Positions 32,859-41,954 are shown, counted from the stretch's first letter. The stretch: DNA of 64,000 nt from Clostridium muellerianum (GCF_012926525.1 NZ_JABBNI010000010.1:1-64000); one strand, 5' to 3'. The notes: generated by a model from the sequence alone, not told the origin. Program-made: numbers and translations.

Positions 32859-33311
32859 TTAATGAATATCTATTTTTCTATTAGATTCTTTACCTTTTTC
32901 CTTTTTTGGAAGAACAACTTTTAATACGCCATCTGTAAAAGATGCATCAATAGTATTTTCCTCCACATTGTCTATATAAAAACTTCTCTTAAATTCTCCA
33001 TATCTTCTTTCACGTCTTACATAGTTTTCTGATTTGTTTTCTATATCATCCTGTCTTTTTGCTGATATAGTTAAATAGTTATTGTTAATACTAATATCTA
33101 TGTTTTCTTTCTTTATACCTGGTAAGTCAGCTTCTATCATATAGTTAGTATCATCTTCTTTTAAATCTACTTTAAATCCATTTCCAAATGTAGAAATAGT
33201 TGATGGATAAAACATATCATCAGCAAAGAAATTGTTGAAGAAGCTATCGAAAATGTCATCACCTCTTTTACTTAAAGAATTGTTTCTTTTAAAAGGAACC
33301 ATATCAAACAT
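32859..33311 (-). CDS. hsp18: Small heat-shock protein Hsp18 (Hsp20 family)
   Basis: ATP-independent holdase of 150 aa with an alpha-crystallin domain (FKVDLKEDDTNYMIEADLPG, then DGVLKVVLPKKEKGK with the I-x-I-like C-terminal IDIH). It begins MFDMVPFKRNNSL, closely resembling clostridial Hsp18. AAGGAGG precedes the ATG. A CtsR-type operator covers the promoter. Confidence 0.94.
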   Translation of the reverse strand: MFDMVPFKRNNSLSKRGDDIFDSFFNNFFADDMFYPSTISTFGNGFKVDLKEDDTNYMIEADLPGIKKENIDISINNNYLTISAKRQDDIENKSENYVRRERRYGEFKRSFYIDNVEENTIDASFTDGVLKVVLPKKEKGKESNRKIDIH

Positions 33312-33356
33312 AATAAAAACCTCCTTAATTTTTTAATATCTTGTGTTTATGCTTAT

Positions 33357-33386
33357 ATAATAATACAAAGGTCAAAGAAAGTCAAA
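33357..33386 (-). promoter_or_regulatory. hsp18 promoter with CtsR operator
   Basis: Minus-strand TTGACT (33380-33385) and TATTAT (33357-33362), 17-bp spacer. Overlapping the -35 is GGTCAAA-GAA-AGTCAAA (33370-33386), matching the CtsR heptad repeat. Repression by CtsR in the absence of stress is inferred. Confidence 0.82.
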
Positions 33387-33470
33387 GTAAGAAAAATTAG
33401 TATTTTAAAGATTTTAATAATAAGTAAATGATTTAATGATGTAAATTAGTATAATGGGAATTAAAACGTA

Positions 33471-33546
33471 AAAATAGAAATATTTGATTAAATATTTCTA
33501 TTTTATTATTAAAGGTCAAAAAAATATAATTTTTTTGACCTTTAAT
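33471..33546. repeat. Two adjacent long perfect inverted repeats
   Basis: 33471-33504: 15-bp perfect arms with a 4-nt loop. 33508-33546: 18-bp perfect arms with a 3-nt centre, containing GGTCAAA and its complement. No gene ends next to them. The rest of 33387-33676 has no feature I can support except the tRNA upstream region. Confidence 0.7.
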
Positions 33547-33676
33547 ATTGTGATCATCTGTATAAGTTAAGTTATCATTGTTTTATCAAAAATATGTAAA
33601 ATTAAATTAATTATGAGAATAGTTGATTATATTAACAAAGTGTATTAAAATTATAAATAGATAAAGATTTAACTGT

Positions 33677-33752
<76 letters not shown>

Positions 33753-33755
33753 CAA

Positions 33756-33798
33756 AAAAGCTTGAAATATCAACGCATAGCAAGCTTTTATTTTTTTA
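33756..33798 (+). terminator. Terminator of tRNA-Thr supplied by the element
   Basis: AAAAGCTTG / CAAGCTTTT arms with a 16-nt loop and a T run, just inside the element. Confidence 0.7.
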
Positions 33799-33822
33799 TA
33801 AAAATAGGATTTAAATTAGAAA

Positions 33823-33890
33823 TGGGCTTTATTTGGGATTTATTAATATCAAAAGTTATTAAAAATAGCCTTAAAATACAATAAGAAAAG
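33823..33890 (+). repeat. Left arm repeat near attL
   Basis: 68 bp matching 51513-51580 in the same orientation with 12 mismatches by eye, 70 bp inside the left core. It ends just before the integrase stop. The pair may be integrase arm-binding regions of attP. Confidence 0.7.
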
Positions 33891-33903
33891 CAACGATATT
33901 TTA

Positions 33904-35352
33904 TTATCCTTGCTTTTTATTATCCTCTTTTTTAGTAAATAAATGTTCAAGTTTGTTAGCAGCTTCTTTATCTGCTCTTTGAAGTGCATGAGTATAAATT
34001 TTAAGTGTAGTGGACGGTTCTGCATGACCTAGTCTTTTAGACACTGCAGCAAGGTCTACACCTTCGCCAATCAATAAACTTGCGCTTGTATGTCTTAGTC
34101 CATGAAAGTTTACAGTATCAAGCAAATACTTTTCTTTATCTTTTTTTGCAATCGTATTATCATTTAAGATTTTATTATTATGTCTTTTAATGAAATTTGA
34201 GAACCATTTTCCTAATGTTTGAGGGAATATAGGTTCACCATTGTGTTTAGTGAATATACGGTCACTATTTACCCATAAATCATCCAGATCAGCTTTAATA
34301 CCATTTTGCCATAGTTTATATTCTCTTAGTACAGATATTACTGTGTTAGGTAAAGTAATTAATCTTTCACTGCTTTCATTTTTAGTGGATTTTGTGAAAG
34401 TACCTTTGCCAGGTATATATTGAGAAGATTGTTGTATTCTTAATACAGCATTATCAAAATCTAAATCGGACCATTCCAAACCATTTAGTTCACCAGCTCT
34501 CATGCCACCATAAATAGATAAATAAACCATAGCCTTATACTTTATTGATTCATTTTCCATGAGTTCTAATATGTACTCTACTTGGTCAACATCAAAATGT
34601 TTTGCTTCTTTTCTTTCAACTTTTGGAGGTTTTACACGTAGAGCGGGGTTATTTAATATAAATTGCCATTGAACAGCACATGTAAGAATACTGGATATAA
34701 TTCTGTGATGGTATAAGATAGTTCTTTCTGATAATGTAGCAGATTTTTCAGTAGCATCAAATATATCATTAATATTTACACTTAAAATTTGACATATCTT
34801 ATTAGCAATAGAGAAAGTTGTATTATTACCAGGTTTAATATTTTTTATGGTTCTATATTGAATTCCAGTTTTAGCAGCAAGATCTTTTAAGTTTATTCCT
34901 GATTGTGAAATAATAGCAGCATAGTGCTTATTTGCAGTATACTTTTTATCAAGCCTAATACCATTTTCACGAAGGTTATTATAAAATTCGTTTAAATGTG
35001 TTGGCTGCAGCTTATTTAATTTAATATGGCCAAGTGCTGGAATAATACGGCTTTCCAATATCTTTTTATAACTAAATAATGTCTTAGGTGCCAGCTCATG
35101 CTCTGCATAATCTTTTAGCCATTTATTTATAAAATCCTCAAAAGTTATTTTACCAGCATCAAGAAAGATTCCTTTTTCAACTTCATCTTTAAATAATACA
35201 AATTGCCTTTCGGCTTCCGATTCCCGTTTATTGGGTTTAATATGGCTTAAATTAATAGTTTTACGCTTAACTATCTGTTTTCCACTCTTATTATATCCAC
35301 ATGATACAGTAAGTCTGTAAGAGCTTTCACCACGCTTTTCTATTGATGCCAT
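33904..35352 (-). CDS. int: Tyrosine site-specific integrase with an inserted HTH-like segment
   Basis: A 482-aa phage-type integrase that would insert and excise the element at tRNA-Thr. It has an N-terminal AP2-like arm-binding domain, a SAM-like core-binding domain (from ITFEDFINKWLKDYAE), and a catalytic domain with GGMRAGELN (R285), HGLRHTSA and the nucleophile in LKIYTHALQ. Residues about 140-203 form an extra HTH-like block (GINLKDLAAKTGIQYRTIKN) within the core-binding region. ATG 35352 is used; AAAGGAG is about 10 nt upstream. It is the leftmost gene of the element and faces the attachment site. Confidence 0.94.
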   Translation of the reverse strand: MASIEKRGESSYRLTVSCGYNKSGKQIVKRKTINLSHIKPNKRESEAERQFVLFKDEVEKGIFLDAGKITFEDFINKWLKDYAEHELAPKTLFSYKKILESRIIPALGHIKLNKLQPTHLNEFYNNLRENGIRLDKKYTANKHYAAIISQSGINLKDLAAKTGIQYRTIKNIKPGNNTTFSIANKICQILSVNINDIFDATEKSATLSERTILYHHRIISSILTCAVQWQFILNNPALRVKPPKVERKEAKHFDVDQVEYILELMENESIKYKAMVYLSIYGGMRAGELNGLEWSDLDFDNAVLRIQQSSQYIPGKGTFTKSTKNESSERLITLPNTVISVLREYKLWQNGIKADLDDLWVNSDRIFTKHNGEPIFPQTLGKWFSNFIKRHNNKILNDNTIAKKDKEKYLLDTVNFHGLRHTSASLLIGEGVDLAAVSKRLGHAEPSTTLKIYTHALQRADKEAANKLEHLFTKKEDNKKQG

Positions 35353-35420
35353 AATCGTAATTCTCCTTTCATGATTCATATTAAATGTAAATTCTTAATT
35401 ATTATTTATTATTTTCATCA

Positions 35421-36320
35421 TTATTTTTTTTTTAATAAGGAGTAAAATTTAATAATATTTACGCTTGTATCAATATTTTTAGTATATAGCTCTTCAAGTG
35501 TTTTTAAATTTTTGAAAGTTGATTCTGATATATGTGGCATGCTAAAGGTCTTTAGATGAAATTCATTCAAAGCTTGAAGTTGCTTAGTTGGATCTATAGC
35601 AGAATTTACTAAGCTTTTTGTAAGTAGTTCACTGTTTATAAAATATTTAAAGTTATCGTCTTTTGATAATTCTACTATGAAATTTGTAAATTTAGTTAAA
35701 TCGTGAATGACATTTATTAATATATTGAACTCTTTTCTGCGTTCAATATCTATATGAGATTTATAATAGTTAACTAATGCTTCATTCAGTTTTGCAGTTT
35801 CTTCTTTTATATTTTCTTTTATAGTTGTTATATGTTCTTCAATTATGTCCAACTCATGATAAAAGTTGTAATCCCAATATTCAACATGAGATTTAGCAGC
35901 CTTCAAAAGTGATTCGTCTTCTGGAGTTTGATAATCACTTTCACCTATAAGGTAATCTGTTGTAACACCAAAAAACTTAGCAATTTCACGTAGTGTTTCA
36001 ATGTCTGGTTCAGTTCCTTTTTCATAATCTAAAATATCATCTATTGAGATATTTAATTCTTTAGCTAAATTATATTCGGTTAACTGTTTTTTTTCTCTTA
36101 AGTTTTTTAATCTAGTTCCCCAAGTTAAGTTTCCTAGTAGTTTATTAACTGGAATTTTAAGTGTTTCAGCTATTTTGTTTAATATATCTAAACTAGGATT
36201 ATCTTTTTTACCTTTTTCCAGTTGCTGAATGTATGCACCTGAAACGCCTATTTTTTTCCCAAGTTGTTCTTGTGTAAGATTCTCTTTTAGTCTTAATTTT
36301 TTTAGTGTATTTCCATTCAT
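35421..36320 (-). CDS. Double-HTH XRE-family repressor
   Basis: A 299-aa protein with two tandem XRE HTH domains, near residues 4-60 (LTQEQLGKKIGVSGAYIQQL) and 67-122 (LTEYNLAKELNISIDDIL), then a long helical C-terminus with no LexA-type protease motif. Divergent from the Cro-like gene across a four-operator region, so it is the likely master repressor, comparable in position to Stl of SaPIs. Absence of a self-cleavage domain suggests derepression by a protein partner. ATG 36320 follows GAGGAG. Confidence 0.87.
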   Translation of the reverse strand: MNGNTLKKLRLKENLTQEQLGKKIGVSGAYIQQLEKGKKDNPSLDILNKIAETLKIPVNKLLGNLTWGTRLKNLREKKQLTEYNLAKELNISIDDILDYEKGTEPDIETLREIAKFFGVTTDYLIGESDYQTPEDESLLKAAKSHVEYWDYNFYHELDIIEEHITTIKENIKEETAKLNEALVNYYKSHIDIERRKEFNILINVIHDLTKFTNFIVELSKDDNFKYFINSELLTKSLVNSAIDPTKQLQALNEFHLKTFSMPHISESTFKNLKTLEELYTKNIDTSVNIIKFYSLLKKK

Positions 36321-36338
36321 ATTAAAACTCCTCTTATT

Positions 36339-36459
36339 AAACTGATAGTTATATTGTATCATGGTTTTTTGCAAAAATAAACTCAAAGTTTAAAAAGTAC
36401 TTGTACAAACTGTCAGTTTGTAATATAATGAATTTGTGGATAAATTAAACTAACAGTTT
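36339..36459. promoter_or_regulatory. Divergent operator array, four AAACT-N3-AGTTT sites
   Basis: Palindromic sites at 36339-36351 (last base differs), 36379-36391, 36407-36419 and 36447-36459, with centres 40, 28 and 40 bp apart. The third lies exactly in the 17-bp spacer between TTGTAC (36401-36406) and TATAAT (36424-36429), the rightward promoter. A leftward TACAAT (36353-36358, minus) adjoins the first. Confidence 0.85.
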
Positions 36460-36475
36460 AGAAGGGGGCGTAATA

Positions 36476-36655
36476 TTGAACTTGAAAGAAATCAGAAAGC
36501 AAAAAGGATTTACAGTAGCTAATTTAGCTGAAGCAATTGGGGTTTCTGCTTCTTACATTTATCAACTAGAAAAAGAGGTTAAAAATCCATCAAAAGTAAT
36601 TATGCAAAAGATATCAAAAGTACTTGAAACATCAGTTCAAGAATTATTTTTTTAA
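36476..36655 (+). CDS. Cro-like XRE-family regulator
   Basis: A 59-aa single HTH protein (LKEIRKQKGFTVANLAEAIG, then SASYIYQLEKEVKNPSK). It starts at TTG 36476 after AAGGGGG. First rightward gene after the operator array; presumably the Cro/Str counterpart that commits the element to excision and replication. Confidence 0.85.
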   Translation: MNLKEIRKQKGFTVANLAEAIGVSASYIYQLEKEVKNPSKVIMQKISKVLETSVQELFF

Positions 36656-36671
36656 ATAGGAGGAAGTTTAA

Positions 36672-36902
36672 ATGGCTAGAAGAGCATATTTAAAAAAAGC
36701 AGCACCAGAGCTAGGGCTTACGGAGTATCAGCTAAGGAGGATGGCAAAGGAACATAAAATACCATGTTTGCTTAGTGGAAATCGTTACGTATTTGATATA
36801 GAGCTGTGCCAAGAATTTTTGAAAAATAAGGCAATGGAAAATGTAAAAACATTTGAAAGTACTAAACAATATGGGGTTTTAAGAAAAATTGGTTGTGATT
36901 GA
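36672..36902 (+). CDS. Excisionase-like winged-helix DNA-binding protein
   Basis: A 76-aa basic protein with a MerR/Xis-like winged HTH (LGLTEYQLRRMAKEHKIPC, GNRYVFDIELCQEFL). Small size, position and type suggest an excisionase or early regulator. AGGAGG precedes the ATG. Confidence 0.65.
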   Translation: MARRAYLKKAAPELGLTEYQLRRMAKEHKIPCLLSGNRYVFDIELCQEFLKNKAMENVKTFESTKQYGVLRKIGCD

Positions 36903-36953
36903 TGTTGTATATACAATATTCAATAAGAATTTTAAGTAGGTGGTAGATATGTA

Positions 36954-37763
36954 ATGGCAGAAGGGTTTTATCCAACAAATAATGAGGTATTAAATTTTTA
37001 TTTAGATAAAGATTTGGACAAAATAAAATTTAATCATTATATAACCAGAAAGGAGAATTTGCAAAGAATAAGAGGTGGCTTACCAAAAGGCCAGTTTTAT
37101 ATGACTATAAATAAAGTAAGCAAAGATTTAAATGTTACATTTGCAGCAGCTCGAGGATTGATTAAAAAATTTGATAAAATTGGCATTATAACTAATGTTT
37201 ATACGCCTCCCAAAGGATGTAAAAATCCTTCAATATGGAAGTATAATTCAGTAATTTTTGCTAACAATGACGGCAGCAATGAGGTTAACAATGGCAACAA
37301 CAATGAGAAACTTAGTGATATCAAAGCTTTAGATGGTATTTGTGATAATGAGAATAACAATGACAGTAGCAATGAGATTAACAACTCTAAAAAACAATAT
37401 ATAAAAACAAAAAATAAAAAGATTTATATGTCTGATTCTAACGAATACAGACTGGCCGAATATTTGTATAAATATATATTAAAAAATAATCCTAAAGCTA
37501 AAGAACCTAATTTACAAAATTGGGCAAAAGTATTTGACTATGTTCTTAGAATAGATAAAAGAGATTTAGAAGAAGTTAAAGAACTAATAAAGTTTAGTCA
37601 ACAACATAAGTTCTGGTATAAAAATATTCTAAGTCCAGATAAATTACGTAAACAATATGACAGATTAATTTTAGAATTAAGTGAAGGTTTAGGAAAAGGC
37701 ATAATGACAGATAAATTAAAACAAGAAAAAGAGAAACCTAAAAAATTACTTGGATGGGATTAA
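36954..37763 (+). CDS. DnaD-like phage replisome organizer
   Basis: A 269-aa protein with an N-terminal winged helix (MTINKVSKDLNVTFAAARG) and a low-complexity N/S/D-rich linker (about residues 104-150). Its C-terminal DnaD-like region ends FWYKNILSPDKLRKQYDRL, then PKKLLGWD. Such proteins bind the element's origin and recruit the helicase loader. The chromosomal DnaD-domain gene at 63589 ends with a similar KKLLGWDK. The next gene encodes a loader. The origin may lie in the linker-coding DNA. Confidence 0.75.
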   Translation: MAEGFYPTNNEVLNFYLDKDLDKIKFNHYITRKENLQRIRGGLPKGQFYMTINKVSKDLNVTFAAARGLIKKFDKIGIITNVYTPPKGCKNPSIWKYNSVIFANNDGSNEVNNGNNNEKLSDIKALDGICDNENNNDSSNEINNSKKQYIKTKNKKIYMSDSNEYRLAEYLYKYILKNNPKAKEPNLQNWAKVFDYVLRIDKRDLEEVKELIKFSQQHKFWYKNILSPDKLRKQYDRLILELSEGLGKGIMTDKLKQEKEKPKKLLGWD

Positions 37764-37783
37764 TAAAAAAGGGATGATGAGGT

Positions 37784-38539
37784 TTGGAGAGTATTTCACA
37801 ATCAGTAAAAAGAATTAAAGAGATGGCCTTAAAATGTAAAGAAAGAGCACCTAAGGCAAACTATAGTTGTCCTATTTGTAGAGATACAGGAAGTATAATA
37901 ACAGATCAAGCTGATGGACAACCTATTATAAAAATATGTAAATGCCAGCAAAAGGAGATTTTAAGGCAACAATGGATAGATGCTGGATTTAACATAATGT
38001 CAGCCGATAGGAATTTTAAAACATTTAAAATAGATAATAAGGTATCAGAAAAAATGAAAGATATGGCGATGGATTATGTTGAGAATTTTGTGGCAATCCA
38101 ATTTAATAATAATAATAGCATATCTTTTCTAGGACAACCAGGATCAGGGAAAACACATATATGTATGGCTATAGCTTTAGAGCTTATCAAAAAAGGTTTT
38201 TATCCTGTATATTTTCCGTATAGAGAGGTTATTACAGAGTTAAAACAAAATGTAATGAATCCAATAATATATCAGGAGAAAATGAATAAGTATAAAAAAT
38301 CAAAAATTCTTATTATTGATGATTTATTTAAAGGTGGGGCAACAGAATCGGACATAAGAACTACGTTTGATATATTGAATTATAGGTACTTGAATAGATT
38401 ACCAATAGTAGTTTCTAGTGAACATTTAAGTCAATCTTTATTGAATATAGATTATGCACTAGGTGGAAGAATTATAGAAATGTGTGAAAATAGAATTCTT
38501 GATATATTTGGAGAAGAATTTGACAAGAGATTAGAGTGA
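37784..38539 (+). CDS. DnaC-like helicase loader ATPase
   Basis: A 251-aa AAA+ protein with a four-cysteine zinc site (CPICRDTGS, then CKCQQ), Walker A GQPGSGKTH, and Walker B LIIDDLFKGG. It resembles the host loader at 62609. With the preceding DnaD-like protein it would load host DnaB at the element's origin. TTG 37784 is the start, after GATGAGG. Confidence 0.85.
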   Translation: MESISQSVKRIKEMALKCKERAPKANYSCPICRDTGSIITDQADGQPIIKICKCQQKEILRQQWIDAGFNIMSADRNFKTFKIDNKVSEKMKDMAMDYVENFVAIQFNNNNSISFLGQPGSGKTHICMAIALELIKKGFYPVYFPYREVITELKQNVMNPIIYQEKMNKYKKSKILIIDDLFKGGATESDIRTTFDILNYRYLNRLPIVVSSEHLSQSLLNIDYALGGRIIEMCENRILDIFGEEFDKRLE

Positions 38540-38665
38540 ATTAGAAGGAACAAAAATAATTGAGGAATTAAGTTTGGCAATAGTACTGTTTCTGCAGATG
38601 ATAATTTAAAAGAAATTGAGCTTCAAAAAAGCAAAATTTAAAATAAAAAAGTGAGGTAATTTGAG

Positions 38666-38815
38666 ATGAAAAATACAAAAAGTACAAATTTGAAGGAGAA
38701 TTTAAAACAAGTTTTAGGAGGTATTGAAAATATTGATGTACTTGAAGTCAATGACATTGAAGCCATAGTAAATAAAGTTCGTATGGAGCTTAAATTTTGT
38801 AAGAGCAAATTTTGA
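38666..38815 (+). CDS. Small hypothetical protein (49 aa)
   Basis: Short acidic-to-basic protein (MKNTKSTNLKENLKQVLGG at the start), preceded by GTGAGGTAATTTGAG. Its stop overlaps the ribosome site of the next gene. No family is recognised; the real-gene call rests on spacing and SD. 38540-38665 has no other gene. Confidence 0.5.
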   Translation: MKNTKSTNLKENLKQVLGGIENIDVLEVNDIEAIVNKVRMELKFCKSKF

Positions 38816-38826
38816 GGAGTGTTGAT

Positions 38827-39585
38827 ATGAATAATTTAAAAATTATAAATAGGTATGGTCAGTTAGTAACAGATAGTAGAGAAGTTGCTGTAATGGCAGG
38901 TAAAAGGCATAGTGATTTACTTGAAAGCATTGATGGATATATAAAATATTTACTCAATGGAAAATTCCGTTCAGTTGATTTTTTTATTCAGAGTTCATAT
39001 AAAGATAGTACAGGAAGGACTTTAAAATGTTATTTGCTTACTAAAAAAGGTTGTGATATGGTAGCAAATAAAATGACAGGTGAAAAAGGAATTTTATTTA
39101 CTGCAACGTATGTAACTAAATTTGAAGAAATGGAGAATCAATTAAAAGTAAAAAAAATAGATAGCTATAGGATAGAAGATCCAATTGAAAGAGCTAGAGC
39201 ATGGATAAAGGAACAGGAAGAAAAGCTTATATTAGAACAGCGAATTTTTGAATATGAACCTAAAATATCTTATTTAGATACTATTCTAAATTCTACAAAT
39301 GCTATAGTTGTTACCCAAATAGCTGCTGATTATGGACTTAGTGCCAAGAAATTAAATGAAATTCTTAAAGAAAGTGAAGTGCAATATAAGGTTAATAAAC
39401 AATGGATTTTGAAAGCTAAGTATAAGGATAAGGGATTTACTAAATCAGAAACTTTTATTGATGCTGTAGGTCAGGTTCGGTTAAATACAAAGTGGACTCA
39501 AAAAGGAAGACTATTTATACATCAATTACTTGAAAGTATAGGAATTAAAGCTTTAATGGATTTAGAGAATATAAAGGTTAGTTAA
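38827..39585 (+). CDS. Rha-family regulatory protein with KilA-C-like end
   Basis: A 252-aa phage regulator. The N-terminal Rha domain includes REVAVMAGKRHSDLLESID and SSYKDSTGRTLKCYLLTKKG; the C-terminal part resembles phage antirepressor KilA-C domains (PKISYLDTILNSTNAIVVTQ). Rha proteins interfere with lytic growth of some phages, and antirepressors inactivate repressors. It could act on the protease-less repressor. ATG 38827 follows TGAGGAG. A decayed paralogue lies at 46268. Confidence 0.78.
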   Translation: MNNLKIINRYGQLVTDSREVAVMAGKRHSDLLESIDGYIKYLLNGKFRSVDFFIQSSYKDSTGRTLKCYLLTKKGCDMVANKMTGEKGILFTATYVTKFEEMENQLKVKKIDSYRIEDPIERARAWIKEQEEKLILEQRIFEYEPKISYLDTILNSTNAIVVTQIAADYGLSAKKLNEILKESEVQYKVNKQWILKAKYKDKGFTKSETFIDAVGQVRLNTKWTQKGRLFIHQLLESIGIKALMDLENIKVS

Positions 39586-39631
39586 GTAATATATTTATAC
39601 AATTTATTTAAAGTGCATTGGGGGTGTTATT

Positions 39632-40117
39632 ATGGCTAGGCTTACAGATAAGCAGAAAAAATTTATTGATGAATACTTGATTGACTTAAATGCAACACAA
39701 GCAGCAATAAGAGCTGGATACAGTCAAAAAAATGCTTTTAAAATTGGTTCAGAATTACTACAGAAAACTACAGTTCAGAAACATATGCATAAATGTATGA
39801 AAGATAGGGAAAAAAGGACAGAGATAACACAAGATAAAGTTTTAAATGAGCTTGCAGCAATCGGTTTTGCTAATATTGCCGACTATCTGGAAGTAAAAGA
39901 CGATGCAGTAAAAGTTTTTAATACTACAGATATTCCAAAGGAAAAATTAAGAGCGGTGGTAGAGATCAAACAAACAAAAGATGGTATATCAATTAAGATT
40001 CACGATAAAGTTAAAGCGCTTGAAGATATAGCAAAGCATTTAGGAATGTTTGTAGACAAGGTAGAACATACTGGAAATATAGGTGTTGGTACTAAGAAAT
40101 TAGAGGATTTTTTTTAG
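39632..40117 (+). CDS. terS: Terminase small subunit
   Basis: A 161-aa Terminase_2-type protein with the N-terminal HTH LTDKQKKFIDEYLIDLNATQ, AAIRAGYS, and a helical oligomerisation region. TerS recognises pac or cos DNA for packaging. No large subunit is present; in PICIs a lone TerS redirects the helper phage's packaging to the island genome. GGGGGTG precedes the ATG. Confidence 0.87.
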   Translation: MARLTDKQKKFIDEYLIDLNATQAAIRAGYSQKNAFKIGSELLQKTTVQKHMHKCMKDREKRTEITQDKVLNELAAIGFANIADYLEVKDDAVKVFNTTDIPKEKLRAVVEIKQTKDGISIKIHDKVKALEDIAKHLGMFVDKVEHTGNIGVGTKKLEDFF

Positions 40118-40185
40118 GAAAGTAATAAGTTTTGAAAAATTATTAAAAAATATTAAATATAAGACAATAGAGGGAGGTTTTATAT

Positions 40186-41655
40186 ATGGGTTCAACAATG
40201 GATAATATATCAAAAAATGCTCAATATATTTATGGTTCAGGGAGAGACTTATCAGATGCTATTGCTAAATATGGAAATAATAAAAACTACAATTTTGTTG
40301 ATACTTCAACGCAAGGTTTTGATCCTTCTACTATGAAAAGTGATGGGTGGATGCTTGGAGGAAACAAAGTAAATACTAATGTTAGTGATGATATGCTTCA
40401 ATCCAAGGGAATACATAGATTAGGTGGTGCGGATGCTACAGATACTCAGAATGCGTTGGCAAATGCTATTAGTAATGGAATAAGTACACCGCAAAGCGGA
40501 TTAAAATATGTTTATGCTTCAGGAACTGATTTACAAAATGCACAAAATATATTTAGAACAGGTGATGGTTATAAAATAGTTGATGTTTCAGCTCCTGATT
40601 TTGATCCAGCAAATATGCAAAAGGGTGGAATAATGCTTGGTGGAAATGGTGTAAATAAAAATATTACTGATAATATGCTTAATAGGCTAGATATTAATAG
40701 AGCATATGGACAAGATTCAACAGGAACAGCAAAAGCGGCAGAAAATTACTATTGGGATAGTCAAAAGCCTACATCTCCTACAGTTGTATCAACACCAACA
40801 TTTACACCTTTTAGCTTTACGGGTAATATGCAAAACTATTTAGATGAAGCACAACAAATGCTTAAACCTCAATATGATTTAACTGTTAAAAATATAAATG
40901 ATAATTACGATACTAATTTAATACCACAGGCTAATAATGATACTTTATCAAGAGGATTGGCCAGAAGCAGTTATGCAGGAAATAGAGTAGATCAGGTTAA
41001 CAAAGCTAGAACTACCGATTTAACTAATGCAGCTATGCAAGAACAGCAGCAAATTAATAATATGGCCTTGCAAAATTATGATAAAGCTTATGATAGGTCA
41101 TACCAGGGATGGAAAGACCAAAACGCTAATAATTGGCAGACATATAATGCACAGAATACAGCTAATCAGCAAGGTTTCCAAAATCAAATGAATTTATATA
41201 ATGCTAATCGTGGGGACTATTGGAAAAATAAGAGTTATGATGCAGATCAGACTTACAAGCAACAACAACAGAATAACTGGCAAAAGCAATTTGATACTTC
41301 TAACGATCAATGGCAGAAAACTTTTGATTTTAATAAGCAGAATGCAGATAGACAATTTGATTTAGAGAAAGAAAAATTAACAGCTGCTTTATCAAGAGCT
41401 TCTAGTGGTGGAAGTGGTGGCAGGGGCGGTGGTAGAAGTTATAGTAGTGGGGGAAGAAGATCGTCCTCTAATTCATATGGTAGTGAAGACGATCAAATAG
41501 AAGCTTTTGCATCTGATAAATCAATACCTCTTTACAACAGGCTACAAGATTTAGATGGTTATTCAGAGAATTATAATAATGATTCTGGATCAAGAAATGA
41601 TGCAAATCTATGGAAACAGGCTTTACTGGATGGAAGATGGTATGATGATGTTTAA
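40186..41655 (+). CDS. Repeat-containing, Asn/Gln-rich protein, probably phage-derived
   Basis: A 489-aa protein I do not recognise. Residues 14-91 and 108-185 are two similar repeats, each with Y-I/V-Y-x-S-G-x-D-L, a V-D-x-S/T motif, FDP, and M-L-G-G-N. The middle (about 215-395) is rich in N, Q, Y and W, probably helical, with QNYDKAYDRSYQGW and FDLEKEKLTAAL. A Gly/Ser-rich linker follows. The end resembles a short acidic domain. Placement after terS suggests a virion-internal or capsid-related role. GGGAGG precedes the ATG. Confidence 0.6.
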   Translation: MGSTMDNISKNAQYIYGSGRDLSDAIAKYGNNKNYNFVDTSTQGFDPSTMKSDGWMLGGNKVNTNVSDDMLQSKGIHRLGGADATDTQNALANAISNGISTPQSGLKYVYASGTDLQNAQNIFRTGDGYKIVDVSAPDFDPANMQKGGIMLGGNGVNKNITDNMLNRLDINRAYGQDSTGTAKAAENYYWDSQKPTSPTVVSTPTFTPFSFTGNMQNYLDEAQQMLKPQYDLTVKNINDNYDTNLIPQANNDTLSRGLARSSYAGNRVDQVNKARTTDLTNAAMQEQQQINNMALQNYDKAYDRSYQGWKDQNANNWQTYNAQNTANQQGFQNQMNLYNANRGDYWKNKSYDADQTYKQQQQNNWQKQFDTSNDQWQKTFDFNKQNADRQFDLEKEKLTAALSRASSGGSGGRGGGRSYSSGGRRSSSNSYGSEDDQIEAFASDKSIPLYNRLQDLDGYSENYNNDSGSRNDANLWKQALLDGRWYDDV

Positions 41656-41756
41656 TAATTAATAAAGTGAGAGATAGGCCAGATATAGTTTTGAAATATT
41701 CAAAATATCAAAAGAGTATAAAAAATATGTACTATATGATTTATGGAGGAATTAAA

Positions 41757-41954
41757 ATGCTAAAAATACAATTAGACTTTTTATTTGGTGATAGATTGGG
41801 GAATAAAGGGATATGGTATTTTCATGATAAAAATACAAATAAGTTTTATAAAAAAATTATTAAAGCAAATGAGGGTGATGTTACTGAGACTATAGAAGAA
41901 GTACCAGAAGAGCTTGTTGAAAATTATATGTATCAAAAAAAGATAAGCTATTAA
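41757..41954 (+). CDS. Small hypothetical protein (65 aa)
   Basis: Acidic-ended protein starting MLKIQLDFLFGDRLGNKG, preceded by GGAGGAATTAAA. An in-frame ORF extends 30 codons upstream but lacks a ribosome site. No family recognised. It is followed by a terminator. Confidence 0.6.
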   Translation: MLKIQLDFLFGDRLGNKGIWYFHDKNTNKFYKKIIKANEGDVTETIEEVPEELVENYMYQKKISY

